DNA of 64,000 bases from assembly GCA_947311845.1 (NCBI GenBank), contig CAMZMU010000063.1, positions 126,950,914 to 127,014,913 of the forward strand, in the 5' to 3' direction. This DNA comes from Poa pratensis (taxonomy: Eukaryota; Streptophyta; Magnoliopsida; Poales; Poaceae). The stretch's first letter is position 1. Every line of letters begins with the position of its first letter. Shown one piece after another: positions 48,654 through 60,249 of the stretch. Under the pieces are notes generated by a model. That model did no database searches, was not told the origin of the DNA, and was given only the letters and a program-made list of their open reading frames with translations. Position numbers and translations under genes: made by a program.

Positions 48654-50934
48654 TGAAAGTGCATGTGTTGCCCCATGAGTGGTTTTGGTAATTAATGACA
48701 ATCCTTATGGACTAATGTTTGCATTGAGATATTCTTGTAGATCTTGTCCATAGGAAAAGATTGGAGTTCATGTGTTGGACTCTAGAATATTACATGATGA
48801 CCAAGGTTCTATCCAAGGGTTATATGAAGAATTGTCATGTGAAGAGTTGAGCTTATTGCAAGCATGGCTTGGAAAACAAGATTGAGTAAACATTCATGTT
48901 ATCTCCAAGCCATCATATATATCAAGATAAGAAGATGAAGTAAAGTGGATTCATGAAGACGGAGCTTAGCAAGGCTCTCCCATCCAATCATGGTGTATGG
49001 GGGAGTATTTGGAGAAGTCTTCATCAAGCATGTGCTAGCAAGAACAATCAAGAAAGGTGTTCAAACTTGAGAGAGTCAAGATCGTCATCATCGAGCTCAA
49101 GTGGAATGCGCAAGGCAAAGGTATGATCTTGATAGGTTTTCTATTTTACCGGTCTCATGGTGTTAGTGAGAGACCGGGTTATAGGATAGACGGCGTACTA
49201 TCAAGAGGGGCTCTCAAGTGAGTAACTTGATCGCATCTTTGTGGAGAGCTCAAACCTTTGCATACTTGGCATTTCATCTTTCTTGGTTCTTATTTGGCTT
49301 TTATCCATGTGAGTATTTAGAGCTTGTGTTCATCTCCATACCAAGTCCTAATTCATCAAAAACGGATTTCATATGAATATCTTATTGTGTTTTTGATGTT
49401 CGAGGTTTTACCGGTTTGTCTTTTTTCTAAGAGAGGTCAAACTCTCCACTTGTGGTTTCCTCCTCACATGATGGACTATGATGTGTATATTCATAATCTT
49501 GTTGTGCTTGTGAGTATCTTCCAAACAAGCCCAAGATCATACAAAACGGAGTCCGGATGAAAAACATATTGCGGTTTTGGTTTGGAGGTTATATCGGTTG
49601 TTCTTTTCTTGAGAGGGTCTACCTTTCTACATTTGGTTTTATGCTCCATTGTTGGACTATGATGTTTCTCTGCATGATCTTACGGTGCTCGTTGTGGTGA
49701 TTCCAACGAGCCCAAGAACATCAAAAACGGAGTTCGTATGCTCAAGATATCTTCGTTTTCGTGTTCGGTGTTGCTGCAGTTTTTTCCTGGCCGGAGTCTC
49801 TCCGGTCTGCGCGTTTCGTTTTTCGCTCCTCAGGACGGCAGCCTCGGATGGGGGGTCCGGAGTGACCCTGGATTGACCCCGGAGTCTCCGGGGAGGCCGG
49901 AGTCTCCGGTCTAAGCAGACCGGAGTCTCCGGTGTGAGTTTTCCTGCAACGGCTCTATTTTTGGGAGACCTAAAAGGCCCCTTGTTCCCCAAAGAGCCCA
50001 AGCTTTGCCCAGCACGTTTTTCTCTCTCTCTTCCCCACCATTGTTGACCTTGGAAAGCTTACCCCTCTCCCAATTCCTCACATGATTCTTGCATATCTTT
50101 GAGGGATTTGAGAGAGGAGATCTAGATCAACATTTCCACCAATCCATCTCTCTCTAAGTGAGGGGAACCTAATGGATCTAGATCTTGGAGTTCATTTGTT
50201 GAGTTTCTCTTTGTTCTTCCTCTCTTCTCCCCCCATAAGCATTAGTTGCTTTTGGTGTGATTTGAGAGTGAAGGACTTGAGCACTTCTTGTGTTCTTGCC
50301 ATTGCTTCGTTGCATCGGTTTGTGCTGTCCACGAGGATTCATGGAAGTTGAAAGTTTGTGAACTTGTTACTCTTGGGTCTTTGGACCCTAGACGCTCGTG
50401 TGGTGGTTGAGACCCTTGGTGGTCACTTGTAGCTGTTCGGGAGCCCCCAATCCCGTTGTGGGTTGTGCCCCGGATCGTTGTTGAAAGGTTCCGGATTTCC
50501 GCCTCGAAGGATTCCGATAGTGGAAGGTGAACCAAACCTTTGTGGTGCGGTTCATCGGAGAAGAAGGTGAAACCTTTGTGGTTGTTGAACCATTGTGTTG
50601 GTTCACACCTCTCCAACGAGACGTACTCCCCTAAAAAGGAGGAACTCGGGAATACATCCTCATCTCCGCGTGTCTCGGTTATTTCTATACCCGAGCTCTT
50701 TACTTATGCATTTTACATTGTGATAGCCTTCGTGCTTGAAGTATTCTATTGCTTTCACCTTGTTGCTTGTCTTGCTTAGCATAAGTTGTTGGTGCACATA
50801 GGTGAGCCTAGTATTTAGATTGTTGGCTTGTTAATTTAAACACCTAGTTTTATTCCGCAATTATCAAGTCTAAACCGGAAAAGTTTTAATCGCCTATTCA
50901 CCCCCCCCCTCTAGGCGACATCATTGTCCTTTCA
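48654..50934 (+). repeat. complete Copia LTR, 2.28 kb
   Basis: Ends TGAAAG/CTTTCA form a perfect 6-bp inverted repeat. It contains a cluster of CCGGAGTCTCCGG palindromes at about 49880-49935, a possible structured or regulatory segment. Confidence 0.82.
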
Positions 50935-51284
50935 ATTGGTATCAGAGCCTCGCCTCTCTTTTTGGGCTTTACCGCCTAGAGAGTAAAGATGTCGTTTAGA
51001 GAATTAGTGCACGATCCAAAACTTTCATATTTGATGGCACAAATTATGATGTTTGGAAAATTCGCATGCTTAACCTTTTTAGGGCCATGGGTCCAAATTA
51101 TATTAAGAAGATTGTAGATGTGGATTTTCTCTTGCAGAGGATTCCCAAGAATTATCTTTAGAGGAACTCGGGCCAATGACGGCGGTGCCATCCGCCACGT
51201 CCGCAACACCGTGAAGGAGACCTCGACCGATGCAACTTGCAGGTCATACCAAAATCGTTGGTCATTGGTCAAGAGGCCGGCCAT

Positions 51285-51292
51285 TATATAAG
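51285..51292 (+). promoter_or_regulatory. TATA box of the EIN3-like gene
   Basis: TATATAAG, about 120 bp right of the Copia breakpoint. Transcription would start near 51315-51325. Confidence 0.6.
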
Positions 51293-51394
51293 GGTCCGTG
51301 CCACTCGCTGCTGTCTCGCCAGCTCCTCGCTCCTCACGCGGCGAAGTCAAAAGGAAACGGTGAAATCAGCAGCCATTCAGAGATAGATCAGGAG

Positions 51395-51657
51395 GTATGC
51401 GTCGCACGGATCAGATCACGATCTCGTTTTTTTTACTTTTCGGTTCGTCAATTTTAGTTGAGGCCTCTCGATTTCGTCCAACCAGACACCAATCCATTCT
51501 ATCTGCTCGTAACCGACAATTTTGGGTTCAAACTCGGATGCTTGTCTGTATCCGATCAATTTCGTAGCCGCCACATGCGCGCATGTTCTTGCCACTTGAG
51601 CCTTGGCATACCTTACCCTGCTTAATTTCCTTCCTTGCTTTGATTGCTTACGTGCAG
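51395..51657 (+). other. probable 5' UTR intron of the EIN3-like gene
   Basis: The donor is AGGAG/GTATGC and the acceptor is TTACGTGCAG/GT, with a T-rich stretch around 51425-51440 and CTTGCTTTGATTGC before the acceptor. It is inferred from splice signals and from its position between the TATA box and the start codon. Confidence 0.5.
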
Positions 51658-51769
51658 GTCAGTCAGTCAGCAGGTAGCCAGCTATCTATATAGACTTGTT
51701 CGCCACTGCGAGTCTTGTTGCGGAGGAGAGTGGAAGTTGCTTGATTGCTTCCGTCCGGTTTGCCTGGAG

Positions 51770-53598
51770 ATGATGGGAGGAGGGGTGGCGATAATGGATC
51801 CGCGCCTGGCGTTCGCGGCGGACGGCGACGGCGCGAAGGGGTTCGGGGTCTTTGGAGGCGGCTGCTTCGTGGGGGAAAGCGACTTCATGAATCAGGGGTC
51901 GACGCCGGCGCAGCAGCGGGTGCACGAGAGCTTCCCCGACGACGAGAGCGACGACGACGACGACGTGGATGGCATCGAGGAGCTGGAGCGCCGCATGTGG
52001 CGCGACCGCATGAGGCTCAAGCGCCTCAAGGAGCTGCAGCAGCGGCAGAGCCCCGGCGCGGACGCGGCGGGCAAGGGGCGGCGGCGGGCGTCGCAGCAGG
52101 ACCAGCAGGCGCGGCGCAAGAAGATGTCGCGCGCGCAGGACGGGATCCTCAAGTACATGCTCAAGATGATGGAGGCCTGCAGCGCCCAGGGCTTCGTGTA
52201 CGGCATCGTCCCCGAGAACGGCAAGCCCGTGGGCGGCGCCTCCGACAACCTCCGCGCCTGGTGGAAGGAGAAGGTCCGTTTCGACCGCAACGCCCCCGCG
52301 GCCATCGCCAAGCACCAGGCCGACAACGCCTCGCCGGGGGGCGACGGTGAAGGCGGCGGCGACGGCGCGCAGCCGGCCGGGCCGCGGTCTCTGCACGAGC
52401 TGCAGGATACCACGCTGGGGTCACTGCTCTCGTCGCTCATGCAGCACTGCAACCCGCCGCAGCGCCGGTACCCGCTCGAGAAGGGGGCGCCTCCGCCGTG
52501 GTGGCCGCAGGGGGCGTCCGAGTCGTGGTGGCCGGAGGCTGGCGTGCCCGACGATCTGGGCCCGCCGCCGTACAAGAAGCCTCACGACCTCAAGAAGGCA
52601 TGGAAGGTGGCCGTGCTCACCGCCGTCATCAAGCACATGTCCCCCGACGTCGAGAAGGTCCGCCGCCTCGTGCGGCAGTCCAAGTGCCTGCAGGACAAGA
52701 TGACCGCCAGGGAGATCGTCACCTGGCTCGCCGTGCTCAAGAGGGAGGAGGAGCTCAACCTCGAGCTGCATCCAGGCACCTGCCTTCCTCCGCCGTCTGC
52801 CGCCAGAGCGCTGTCCTTCGACGCCAGCTCCGGCGAGTACGATGTCGACTTAGTCTACGGCGAGGAGGCCGCGAACCAGATCAAGGCACCCTCTGAGTCA
52901 GCCGCGTTCGTGGACCTTACAATGGATGGTGGCATGAACAGCCAGTTCCTGTTCATGCCGGCAGCGCTGATGAAGGAAGAAGCCATCGAAGTCGACTTCA
53001 CACACACCCAGAAGCGGAGCGCTCCGTCGCCCGCCGAGCCGGAACTGATGCCGAACAGCGACACCCGCGTGTACACCTGCAACAACGCGCAGTGTCCGCA
53101 CAGCGATCCCGCGCTCGGCTTCCTCGACCACAACGCGCGCAACGGCCACAGTATGCCTGCAGGTACAACAACTCCGCCGCCGTCGAGAGCAAGCCGCCCG
53201 CGGCCTTCTTCCAGGCGGCGCCCTATAGCCCGCAGAGCCAGCAGCTAGGCGGCTTCGACTTCGGCCTTCCCGTCGATGACCAGAGATGCCTCGCCGGGCT
53301 GATGAACATGTACGAGTCCGGCGTGGCCGCGCACAGGGGCGTGAGCAACGACGCCACCGCTCCCAGCATGCAGATCGGCCGCGGCAACCTTACGGCGCCA
53401 TGCTCGCTTGGTGGCGCGAACAACGTGATGCAGCAGCAGCAGAGTGCGTCGTTCTTTGTCCGCGACGTCGCGCCGTTCGGCATGGCGACGCCGGAGCTGG
53501 GCAGGTTCGGATCGGGTTTCGACGCGTCGGCCATGGATTACGCCGGCGCCGTGCAGCAACCGCCGCAGAAGCACGTGGGACCCAACTGGTTCTACTGA
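51770..53598 (+). CDS. EIN3-like (EIL) transcription factor, with apparent 1-base frameshift
   Basis: This is an ethylene-pathway nuclear transcription factor of the EIN3/EIL family. I chose ATG 51770 ([11 protein letters not shown]), as family members often start MMGGG. An acidic stretch ([21 protein letters not shown], about 56-77) leads into the DNA-binding region: basic RMRLKRLKE, then [56 protein letters not shown] and [20 protein letters not shown], ending about residue 335. All blocks are present in order. Near 53149 (residue about 460) the frame shifts: ARNGH is followed by an unrelated tail stopping at 53248. One base over, the expected C-terminus continues ([10 protein letters not shown]) to GPNWFY at 53598. 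A single missing C explains it. With it the protein would be about 609 residues, the normal family size. Either a real truncating mutation or a sequence error. The DNA-binding domain is unaffected. Confidence 0.88.
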
Positions 53599-53619
53599 AC
53601 AATCAAGGAACCGCCATCG

Positions 53620-54095
53620 ATTAGCTCGTAGCCTCGAGGCCGTTAGAATTCATAAGGTTTTCATTGTCGATCTCCATGACTTCTTGTAACTTATTCAGAA
53701 AACTGAAATTCATGTTCAGAAAACTGAAATTCTTACCGAATCGAAACTGTTCTTCGCTAAATTCATGTTGGATTCACGCGTTCATCCACCATTTTAGTTG
53801 AACTTTTTTTTCCCCTCGTGTAAAGGTGCCTTTTGCTGATCTAGAAAAGCAAAGCTTGCCCTTTCATGGCCACCATGGGCTGAAGCTCCCTTTCTCTTTC
53901 GGCTCCACTGTTCATCGATGGTGTGTTGGTGGCGATCCATCCGTCACCACATAACCCATCACATGCTCGCCGGGAACACCATGAAACGAGATGAGTGAGA
54001 TTCAGCCATGACAAGGACCGGTTACCTGACGCCGAGGCCAGCCAGTGCAGCGCCGGAAGATGGGGCACACACGCACGTTCAGAGATTGCTGCTAA
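53620..54095. other. 3' flank of the EIN3-like gene, no gene seen
   Basis: Includes the likely 3' UTR. A small local duplication, CAGAAAACTGAAATTC, occurs twice at about 53697-53731. No confident feature follows before the LINE tail. Confidence 0.45.
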
Positions 54096-54099
54096 CTTT

Positions 54100-54678
54100 G
54101 ACGGAATCAACACGTGGGTGAAATCTAAACCAGCGTGGGCTAAACCGAGTTGCGGGAGACTGAAAATAAATGTCGATGCTGGATTTTATGTAGAAGCAAA
54201 GGAAGGCACTACGGGTTTAGTGGTGCGCAACCACATGGGCGAACTGCAGTCAGCCCAAGCTCTGTGGTACAACAATGCAGCTAGCCCGCTGATTATGGAG
54301 GCTAGAGCAATCCGAGATGGTGTTCAGTTCGCTGTTGACAGACACCTTGATAATGTTGATATTGAAACTGATGCCAGGGAGGTGATCAAGCTTATGAGAA
54401 TCCAGGAGGCGGTAGGTCTGAAATCGCCTGTTATTGCCGGGAGATTAAGGAGCTTAGTAGTTTTATTTCTAGTATCAATTTTAGCTTTGTGAGTAGGCTA
54501 GCTAATGAAGCCGCCCATGCCTGTGCTAAGAAGGCTAGTAGCTCTAGAAGAAGGTGCTTGTGGGTTAACTATAAACCACTCTTCTTAGATCAAATTCTCC
54601 TCCTGTTCAAAAAAAAAATAGATCAAATCCTCCTTAAAGATTGTAACCCAAACAGTTGATGAATGAAGTTCTTAAGTC

Positions 54679-54711
<33 letters not shown>
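54100..54711 (+). mobile_element. 5'-truncated LINE tail: RNase H domain and poly(A)
   Basis: The plus strand encodes an RNase H fold of the RVT_3 type: KINVDAGFYVEAKEGTTGLV, then SPLIMEARAIRDG and IETDAREVIKLM. The three catalytic acids (Asp, Glu, Asp) are visible. After a one-base shift near 54435 the C-terminal piece SRLANEAAHACAKKA follows. A 31-base A run (54681-54711) ends the element. This is a typical truncated plant LINE 3' end. A domesticated RNase H-like gene is a less likely alternative. Confidence 0.75.
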
Positions 54712-54712
<1 letters not shown>

Positions 54713-55700
54713 GTGCAAAAAAAAAGGGGGATGAGAGGTGAAATTTTGGTGGATTTCATTTGCGTAAATCTGAAAATTTTACATGGATCCAAGCCGTGCC
54801 CAGTTTGGACTGTCTACAGACAACATAAACAGACACACTGTCAGATTCAGGAACCTAGCACATGTAGCTGTAATTGGAGCCTTGAGATGCCTCCGTCAAC
54901 AATTGAATCGGCTCTAAGCAAAGTGTTAATCACGCTTAGGCCACCAAATCTGGGCCTGTCGGCTCCAAATCCTTCGAGATCCACCTAATCTGTCTCTTAA
55001 GATAAAAGGGTAGACTCCATGATTTCTCTTTTGTGGGCAATCAGTTGGTTTTGATGAACCCCAACAGATACCATCAGTTGTTTATACTTAGATTAAAAAG
55101 TAAAGCAGACACGCTTCTTTTTGAAGATTCTCGCGATGTGAAGAAAGAAGAGCTAGCGTTGAACTTCCCTCGAGAACCAATGGGTCAAGATATTCTATTC
55201 TGCCATTCCACGGTCTTCCGACTCTTCTTGTTTCGGTCAATGTTACTTAACCAGCAAGTGGCGAGAAGAACTTACTTAAGTGGGCTAGTCACACTTCCTT
55301 GCACGAATGGAATATAAAAAATGCATTGAACATAAGGGATCGTATTACTTACATACAGTAGTACGGTACATGATGTATTTATCTTTGTTTTTTTAAATGG
55401 CTGCCCAGCTGTATTAACGGAACTTAACATGGCGCTACATAGTTCTTACGTGCCTTAGTTCATAGCACAACACAACATCAGAACAAACTGAGTTGATATG
55501 TGCCAAAGTAAACAGAAATATGCAGCAGAAAGCACAATAACAACAAGTAATACGTCTGAAACATCAGCCCAAGCTACAATTAAGACCTAGAAGTCTAGAA
55601 CTAAGAAAACCCATGTGCAATAGTTCCTGGTGAATCTCAACCACTGGTTGGCCTTCCACATAGATGCGCTCATTCACTTGATCGACTGAGAACTTCACAA
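54712..55700. other. intergenic, no confident gene
   Basis: Short frames only. Near 55388 a T run followed by GGCTGCCCAGCTGTATTAACG resembles a segment near 22688 (GGGCTGCCCTTAACTTCATTAACG), suggesting two members of one small retroelement family. Confidence 0.4.
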
Positions 55701-55705
55701 TGCAC

Positions 55706-55860
55706 TGTTAGACTACATGTACGGCTGAGATTAGAGATAGAATTAGGTTAATGACCTTCTTGTATTCCAAGTCTCCACCTATCCAATGTACTTCTATATA
55801 TATAGCCCCGTGAGGGTCAAAGCAATACACAACAAAATATTAGGGATCAACAATTTCACA
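55706..55860 (+). repeat. 5' LTR (155 bp)
   Basis: Partner of 57447-57601. Contains a TATATATATAG motif near 55795 that could be the promoter. Confidence 0.88.
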
Positions 55861-57446
55861 TGGTATCAGAGCGGTTAGTCTCACGACGCCGATCTTAGGG
55901 TTCTAAACACTTCCGCATCGCGCCGCCCCCGGGGAGATCAATCTCCTCTCCTCGGGGGCGCGGCACCCGGTTTAGATCAATGATCTGATCGGTTCTTTAG
56001 ATTAGATTTTAGACAATTTTCGAAATCTCTAGTCCCATAGATTAGATTCAGTTTAGGCATCAAATAAACCCTAAATCCCTACGATTTTCTTCCAGATCCT
56101 ATTCCGGCAACATCAGTTCCAAAAAATATGGTGCATATCCGTGCGCTACTCAGCCGATCCAGGCGGAGAAGCGGAGAAGACGGCGCGCACGCCCGGACGA
56201 CAACGCCTCCAGCAGATCATGCTCCAGGCGAGCCTGACCCAAGCGTGGTCATGGTCACGCGCGCATCAGACGCGCCGTCCCGCGGGCAACTCCCGTGCAA
56301 GCCATCGCACATCAAGCTACCTGACGCGGCCACGCCAACTACGCCACATGCACGAGGCGAGGGAGCTGCAGCTGGGTGCACGTCTGCCTAACATGCAGCA
56401 CCAGCAGCGCCCTATACGATCCGAACAAGGTATGGTACGTACATGCATGAGGTTGCTCCGAGCTGGACTTCACGGGCAGCCCTACCACGAGCGAGCGGAT
56501 CAAACCTGCTGGAGCCAATCAAGCTCTCCATCGACCTCCCATCGTCAGGCGGCATCAGCACATCGTCTACATCGAGCGGAACATCACGCGCCAACACCGA
56601 CCGATCTGCACTGCATCGAGCCAATCTACACCGAGCCAAATCACGACGACATCAAGCTGTACGACTACATCATGATCTTCATGAGTTCTACATCGCCAAC
56701 ACAATCATCGCCAAGGTCTACATCACGCGAATCGAGCCGCACGCCGCAAAAAACCCGCCGCCGCCGCAGATCCGCTGCCGCCGCCGCACAATGACACAAA
56801 AACCCGCCGCCCGCCGCCGCCACTCCCATGCGAGTCGCTGCCGCACGCCGCCAAAAACCAAGACCCCGCCGCCGCCGCAGAAAACCTGCCGCCGCCGCCC
56901 AAAAACCCGCCGCCGCCGCAGAAACCCTGCCGCCGCCGCCTAAAAACCCGCCGGCGCTCTGCTAGGGCGATCATACAATCGCCTCGCCCGCCTGGTAAAA
57001 ACCCCGCCGCCGCCGCAGAAACCCTGCCGCCGCCGCACTACGACATAAAAACCTGCCGCCGCCGCAGATCCCTGCCGCCGCTGCCTCAAAACCCAAAACC
57101 GCGCTTTTTTTTTTGCGCCTTCGGCTCTATCGGCTACACCGACCGCGACAACCTCGACCACGGCTACATCACGCTCGGCTACCTCGACATCAACATCATA
57201 CACACGTCTACAGTAACTCAAGAGCTCCAGTCGACAGCATCCGCGTCATCCCTTGCGTCCATGACACTCCCGCTGTGACTGCGGGAGGGAAGAGAAGGAA
57301 CCAGAAGGGGACGGCGATGATGACAAGGTGGAGGAGGCGACGGACGCACATGACTTCTCCAGTCGCAATCGTCCGCTTCACTCCGAACGCGCATGACTTC
57401 TCCAGTCGCAATCGTCCGCTTCACTCCCGCTACGGCTGAGGGGGAA

Positions 57447-57601
57447 TGTTAGACTACATGTACGGCTGAGATTAGAGATAGAATTAGGTTAATGACCTTC
57501 TTGTATTCCAAGTCTCCACCTACCCAATGTACTTCTATATATATAGCCCCGTGAGGGTCAAAGCAATACACAACAAAATATTAGGGATCAACAATTTCAC
57601 A
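57447..57601 (+). repeat. 3' LTR (155 bp)
   Basis: Partner of 55706-55860; followed by the target duplication TGCAC. Confidence 0.88.
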
Positions 57602-57661
57602 TGCACCATCTTAAGGGGCTCAATTCCTCGCTGATTAGCTTTTTCCACCTCGGAAAAGGCA

Positions 57662-58049
57662 TTTTGCTCCCGGGCACCACTGCTCCCTCCCATTTAAAAA
57701 AATGGAAATCATATTTGTGAGCTTCAAAAATTTCTGAAAAACAATATGGATGTAGTTGATGATATATCCCAACAACGTGTAAATTTTCAATTCAAGATAC
57801 TTTATATTTTGGCCTCAACAAAAATAACAAATCTGATCAAACTTAGAGATTTGAAAATATGCATACTTAGATCCACATTTTTGTTATTTTTGTGTAGCAT
57901 AAAATACAACTTATTTGAATTTTATCTTTTACATATTTGTAGGATATATCATTAACTATCCCCGATTTTTTTCAGAATTTTTAAAATCTTATAAATATGT
58001 TTTTCGAATTTTTTTTAATGGGAGGGAGCAGTGGTGCCCGGGAGCAAAA
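57662..58049. repeat. foldback MITE, family copy 3 (best preserved ends)
   Basis: The left end TTTTGCTCCCGGGCACCACT pairs with the right end AGTGGTGCCCGGGAGCAAAA without mismatch, and pairing continues through the TGCTCCCTCCCAT region and into the interior. Length is about 390 bp. No coding potential. Confidence 0.75.
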
Positions 58050-58119
58050 ACTCTCCCTGTTTCCACCTTTGGTTTAAACCAATCATTAACCATTTGACAG
58101 ATAAGATATACCACATGGA

Positions 58120-58990
58120 TCATTTGGCATAACATGATCGAAGCAAGCTTGATTCCTAGTTTTCCAAAGGATTCGGACCATAGCAGCTCGCCGGATTTTA
58201 TCTGTTACTTTTTTAAAGCCCAAAAAAGTTTATATCCAGTCCCCACCAACTCATCAACTGAACATGGTTGGGCTCGAGAATTAGAAGCACATTAACAAAT
58301 CTAGCAGCAGGACATAAGAAGAAAAGATGGTCTATACTCTCATCAGAAACACATAACATACAATGATTTTCTCCATTCCAACCTCTTTTTATAAGTGATT
58401 TTTAGTCACAGTTCTTGTCGACATTATTACCATCCATAGATTTTTTTTAATCTTAGCAGGAAGTTTGCCTTGCCAACATCCCAATATTTTTTCCACTAGT
58501 TATTATGCTAAAGCTCAGGCAGTTGCACAAATGAGAAAAACTTTTTTTTTCAAATAACAATATAAAAGAAAGCCCAATTAACAATATCATACGCTTTATC
58601 AAAGGCAACTTTGAAAACACATACATCTTTTCTCTCTTAACTTCATCTAGAACTTCATGAAGCATAACTACTCATTCCATCATAAATATTATCAATCAGC
58701 ATTTCATCCAGATAGGCCAATCTATTAATTGTTCATTCGTTTTGTTATTATTTTAACACTTCCATTCATCAAGCAAGGCTAATTTTTTTAATAACCAGAG
58801 CATTCTCACATTTTGGAATAATTGTGATGGTGCCAAAATTTAGCCTACCAATTTCCAGATATTGTTTAATGAAATCATCAAAAAAAAATCAAAGTTAATT
58901 TAACAATATGCCAAAAGAACTTATAAAATGTACGAGGAATTCCATCAGGGTAATTCTCTGGTTATGTCTAAATTTGTCATGTCCAATCTT
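58120..58990 (-). mobile_element. decayed LINE reverse transcriptase, antisense
   Basis: Minus-strand pieces read PDGIPRTFYKFFWHIV, then GRLNFGTITIIPKCENA, MLHEVLDEVKREKMYVF and AFDKAYDIVNWAFFY. Near the left end a zinc-binding stretch reads SDESIDHLFFLCPAARF. In order these are the palm, fingers and zf-RVT parts of a plant LINE, with a large internal deletion and many stops. No 3' tail is recognised. Confidence 0.7.
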
Positions 58991-59060
58991 TTATTTATCT
59001 GGTTAATGTCCTTCAAGGTAAATTCTCTGGTTATGTCTAAATTTTAGTCATGTCCAGATC
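58949..59060. repeat. partial tandem duplication
   Basis: AATTCTCTGGTTATGTCTAA and the following TTTGTCATGTCCA or TTTTAGTCATGTCCA occur twice, about 70 bases apart. Confidence 0.7.
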
Positions 59061-59357
59061 ATCTAGTATGTCAGGTAACTTTTTTTTCTATTTACCTAGT
59101 ATATTTATCTGACTGACTCTCAAGTTCATCCACCAGAAATGTTGAATTGCCAATCAGTCTACTCAGGCGAGCAACAGAAGAGCAGAGAGTATTATTCCCT
59201 TCGTTCCAAAATATAAAACTTTCTAGCCTTTCTGATTTTGTCATCATTCGTATGTATGTAGATGTTCCTTTTCTAAAACGTATGTAGATGTTTAGTGTGT
59301 TGATTCGTCCAGTTAGAAACGAATCATGATAAATCTAAAAAAATAGGAAGTCTTATA

Positions 59358-59456
59358 CTCTCTCCGTTCCAATTTAATTGACTTGTTATCCACCAAACGT
59401 GGATATATCTAAACATGTTGGTAAATAGCAAGTCAATTAAATTGGAACGGAGGGAG
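59358..59456. repeat. Stowaway MITE (Tc1/Mariner type), 99 bp
   Basis: Ends CTCTCTCCGTTCCAATTTAA and its inverted partner TTGGAACGGAGGGAG are flanked by TA at 59356-59357 and 59457-59458. The CTCCCTCCGT-type terminus with TA duplication is diagnostic of Stowaway. Confidence 0.88.
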
Positions 59457-60249
59457 TATAAATGGAGAGAGTAGGGTCTACGGAAGATAACGAATGCGCG
59501 ACCACGTGACAAGGACGATGGCGCGTCAGAGAGGAGCGGCGCGCTGCCGGCCGAATGAAACCAAAACCAGCGGCGCCCGATCGACGCGGCATGGAGCTGT
59601 TGTGCAGTATTCCGATCCGCTGTTTTTGGTGGTGGTCCATGGGCTGCACTGATCACACGTCGCCGGCCTCCGATTGGCGAGAGAGAAGGCTCGATCTGAG
59701 GTTACTGTCATCAACTCCCGTCAGATCACTGTGGCGCTCCAACTGTTCCTGTTCCCATCTCGATCTCGACATACATACCGTGGCACTGTCGAAGCGGCGG
59801 CGTGCTGCCGTGACCTGCGAGGTCTCTGCCTGATACGATGAAAAAACCAACTCAACCTCACGTACAGTGCGGCGAAAATGCGAATCTACTGTAATAGTAT
59901 CTGGACATATCATTTTCGCATCTTGCAGGATGAGAAAGCTGCAGTGACAGTTTGGGCATACGTTCCGAACTTCCGATGTATGTACACTGCAGAGACACTA
60001 GGAATTGTGCTAGAAACCAAGGATGACCCTGCAACATCACTGAACAATGACCGATGCCGAGCTGAAAAATTACACTTGCCAGACACACCATGGATATTTA
60101 GATCTACGCTCTTATTTGTGTACTTTAAAATAAAAAAATATTTGATATTGATTTTCTTTCAAGTTTGTGGGATATCTACATCCGACTTTTTTTTTGAATT
60201 TTCTGAAACTCATAAATATTTTATTTTCAAATTTTGCAGGCATGGTAGA

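Larger units (their letters stand above)
42580..51165 (+). mobile_element. Copia-type (Maximus/SIRE-like) block: partial LTR, body, LTR, partial second body
   Basis: A 172-bp LTR 3' end (42580-42751) is followed by the primer-binding site TTGGTATCAGAGCC and a decayed gag body. The complete second LTR (48654-50934) starts TGAAAGTGCATG and ends CCTTTCA, after a polypurine tract AATGGGGGAGAT. It is followed by the same primer site and the first 200 or so bases of a second body, ending at about 51165. No integrase or reverse transcriptase frame was seen. The lineage label rests on leader and gag style and is tentative. Confidence 0.8.
55706..57601 (+). mobile_element. short-LTR non-autonomous retrotransposon, 1.9 kb, CCG-rich interior
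   Basis: Two 155-bp LTRs (55706-55860 and 57447-57601) begin TGTTAGACTACATG and end CAATTTCACA. They differ at one noticed base (CCTATCC/CCTACCC). A 5-bp duplication TGCAC flanks the element (55701-55705 and 57602-57606). The primer-binding site TGGTATCAGAGC follows the 5' LTR directly, and CTGAGGGGGAA precedes the 3' LTR. The interior has no gag or pol. It contains a long run of CCGCCGCCG-type triplets (about 56750-57090) and a 41-bp tandem pair at about 57349-57427 (CATGACTTCTCCAGTCGC). Recent insertion is likely. Confidence 0.9.

Noticed and set aside
51686..52575. Long minus-strand and alternate-frame ORFs over the EIN3-like gene
   Set aside because: GC-rich coding sequence leaves several frames open by chance. 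Only the plus-strand EIN3 frame has conserved domains.
54681..54711. 31-base A run as a standalone microsatellite
   Set aside because: It directly follows LINE RNase H coding sequence, so it is better read as the LINE poly(A) tail.
56128..57221. Several long Ala/Arg/Pro-rich frames in the CCG-repeat interior of the 1.9-kb element
   Set aside because: Triplet repeats without stops create open frames on both strands. No conserved domain is visible.
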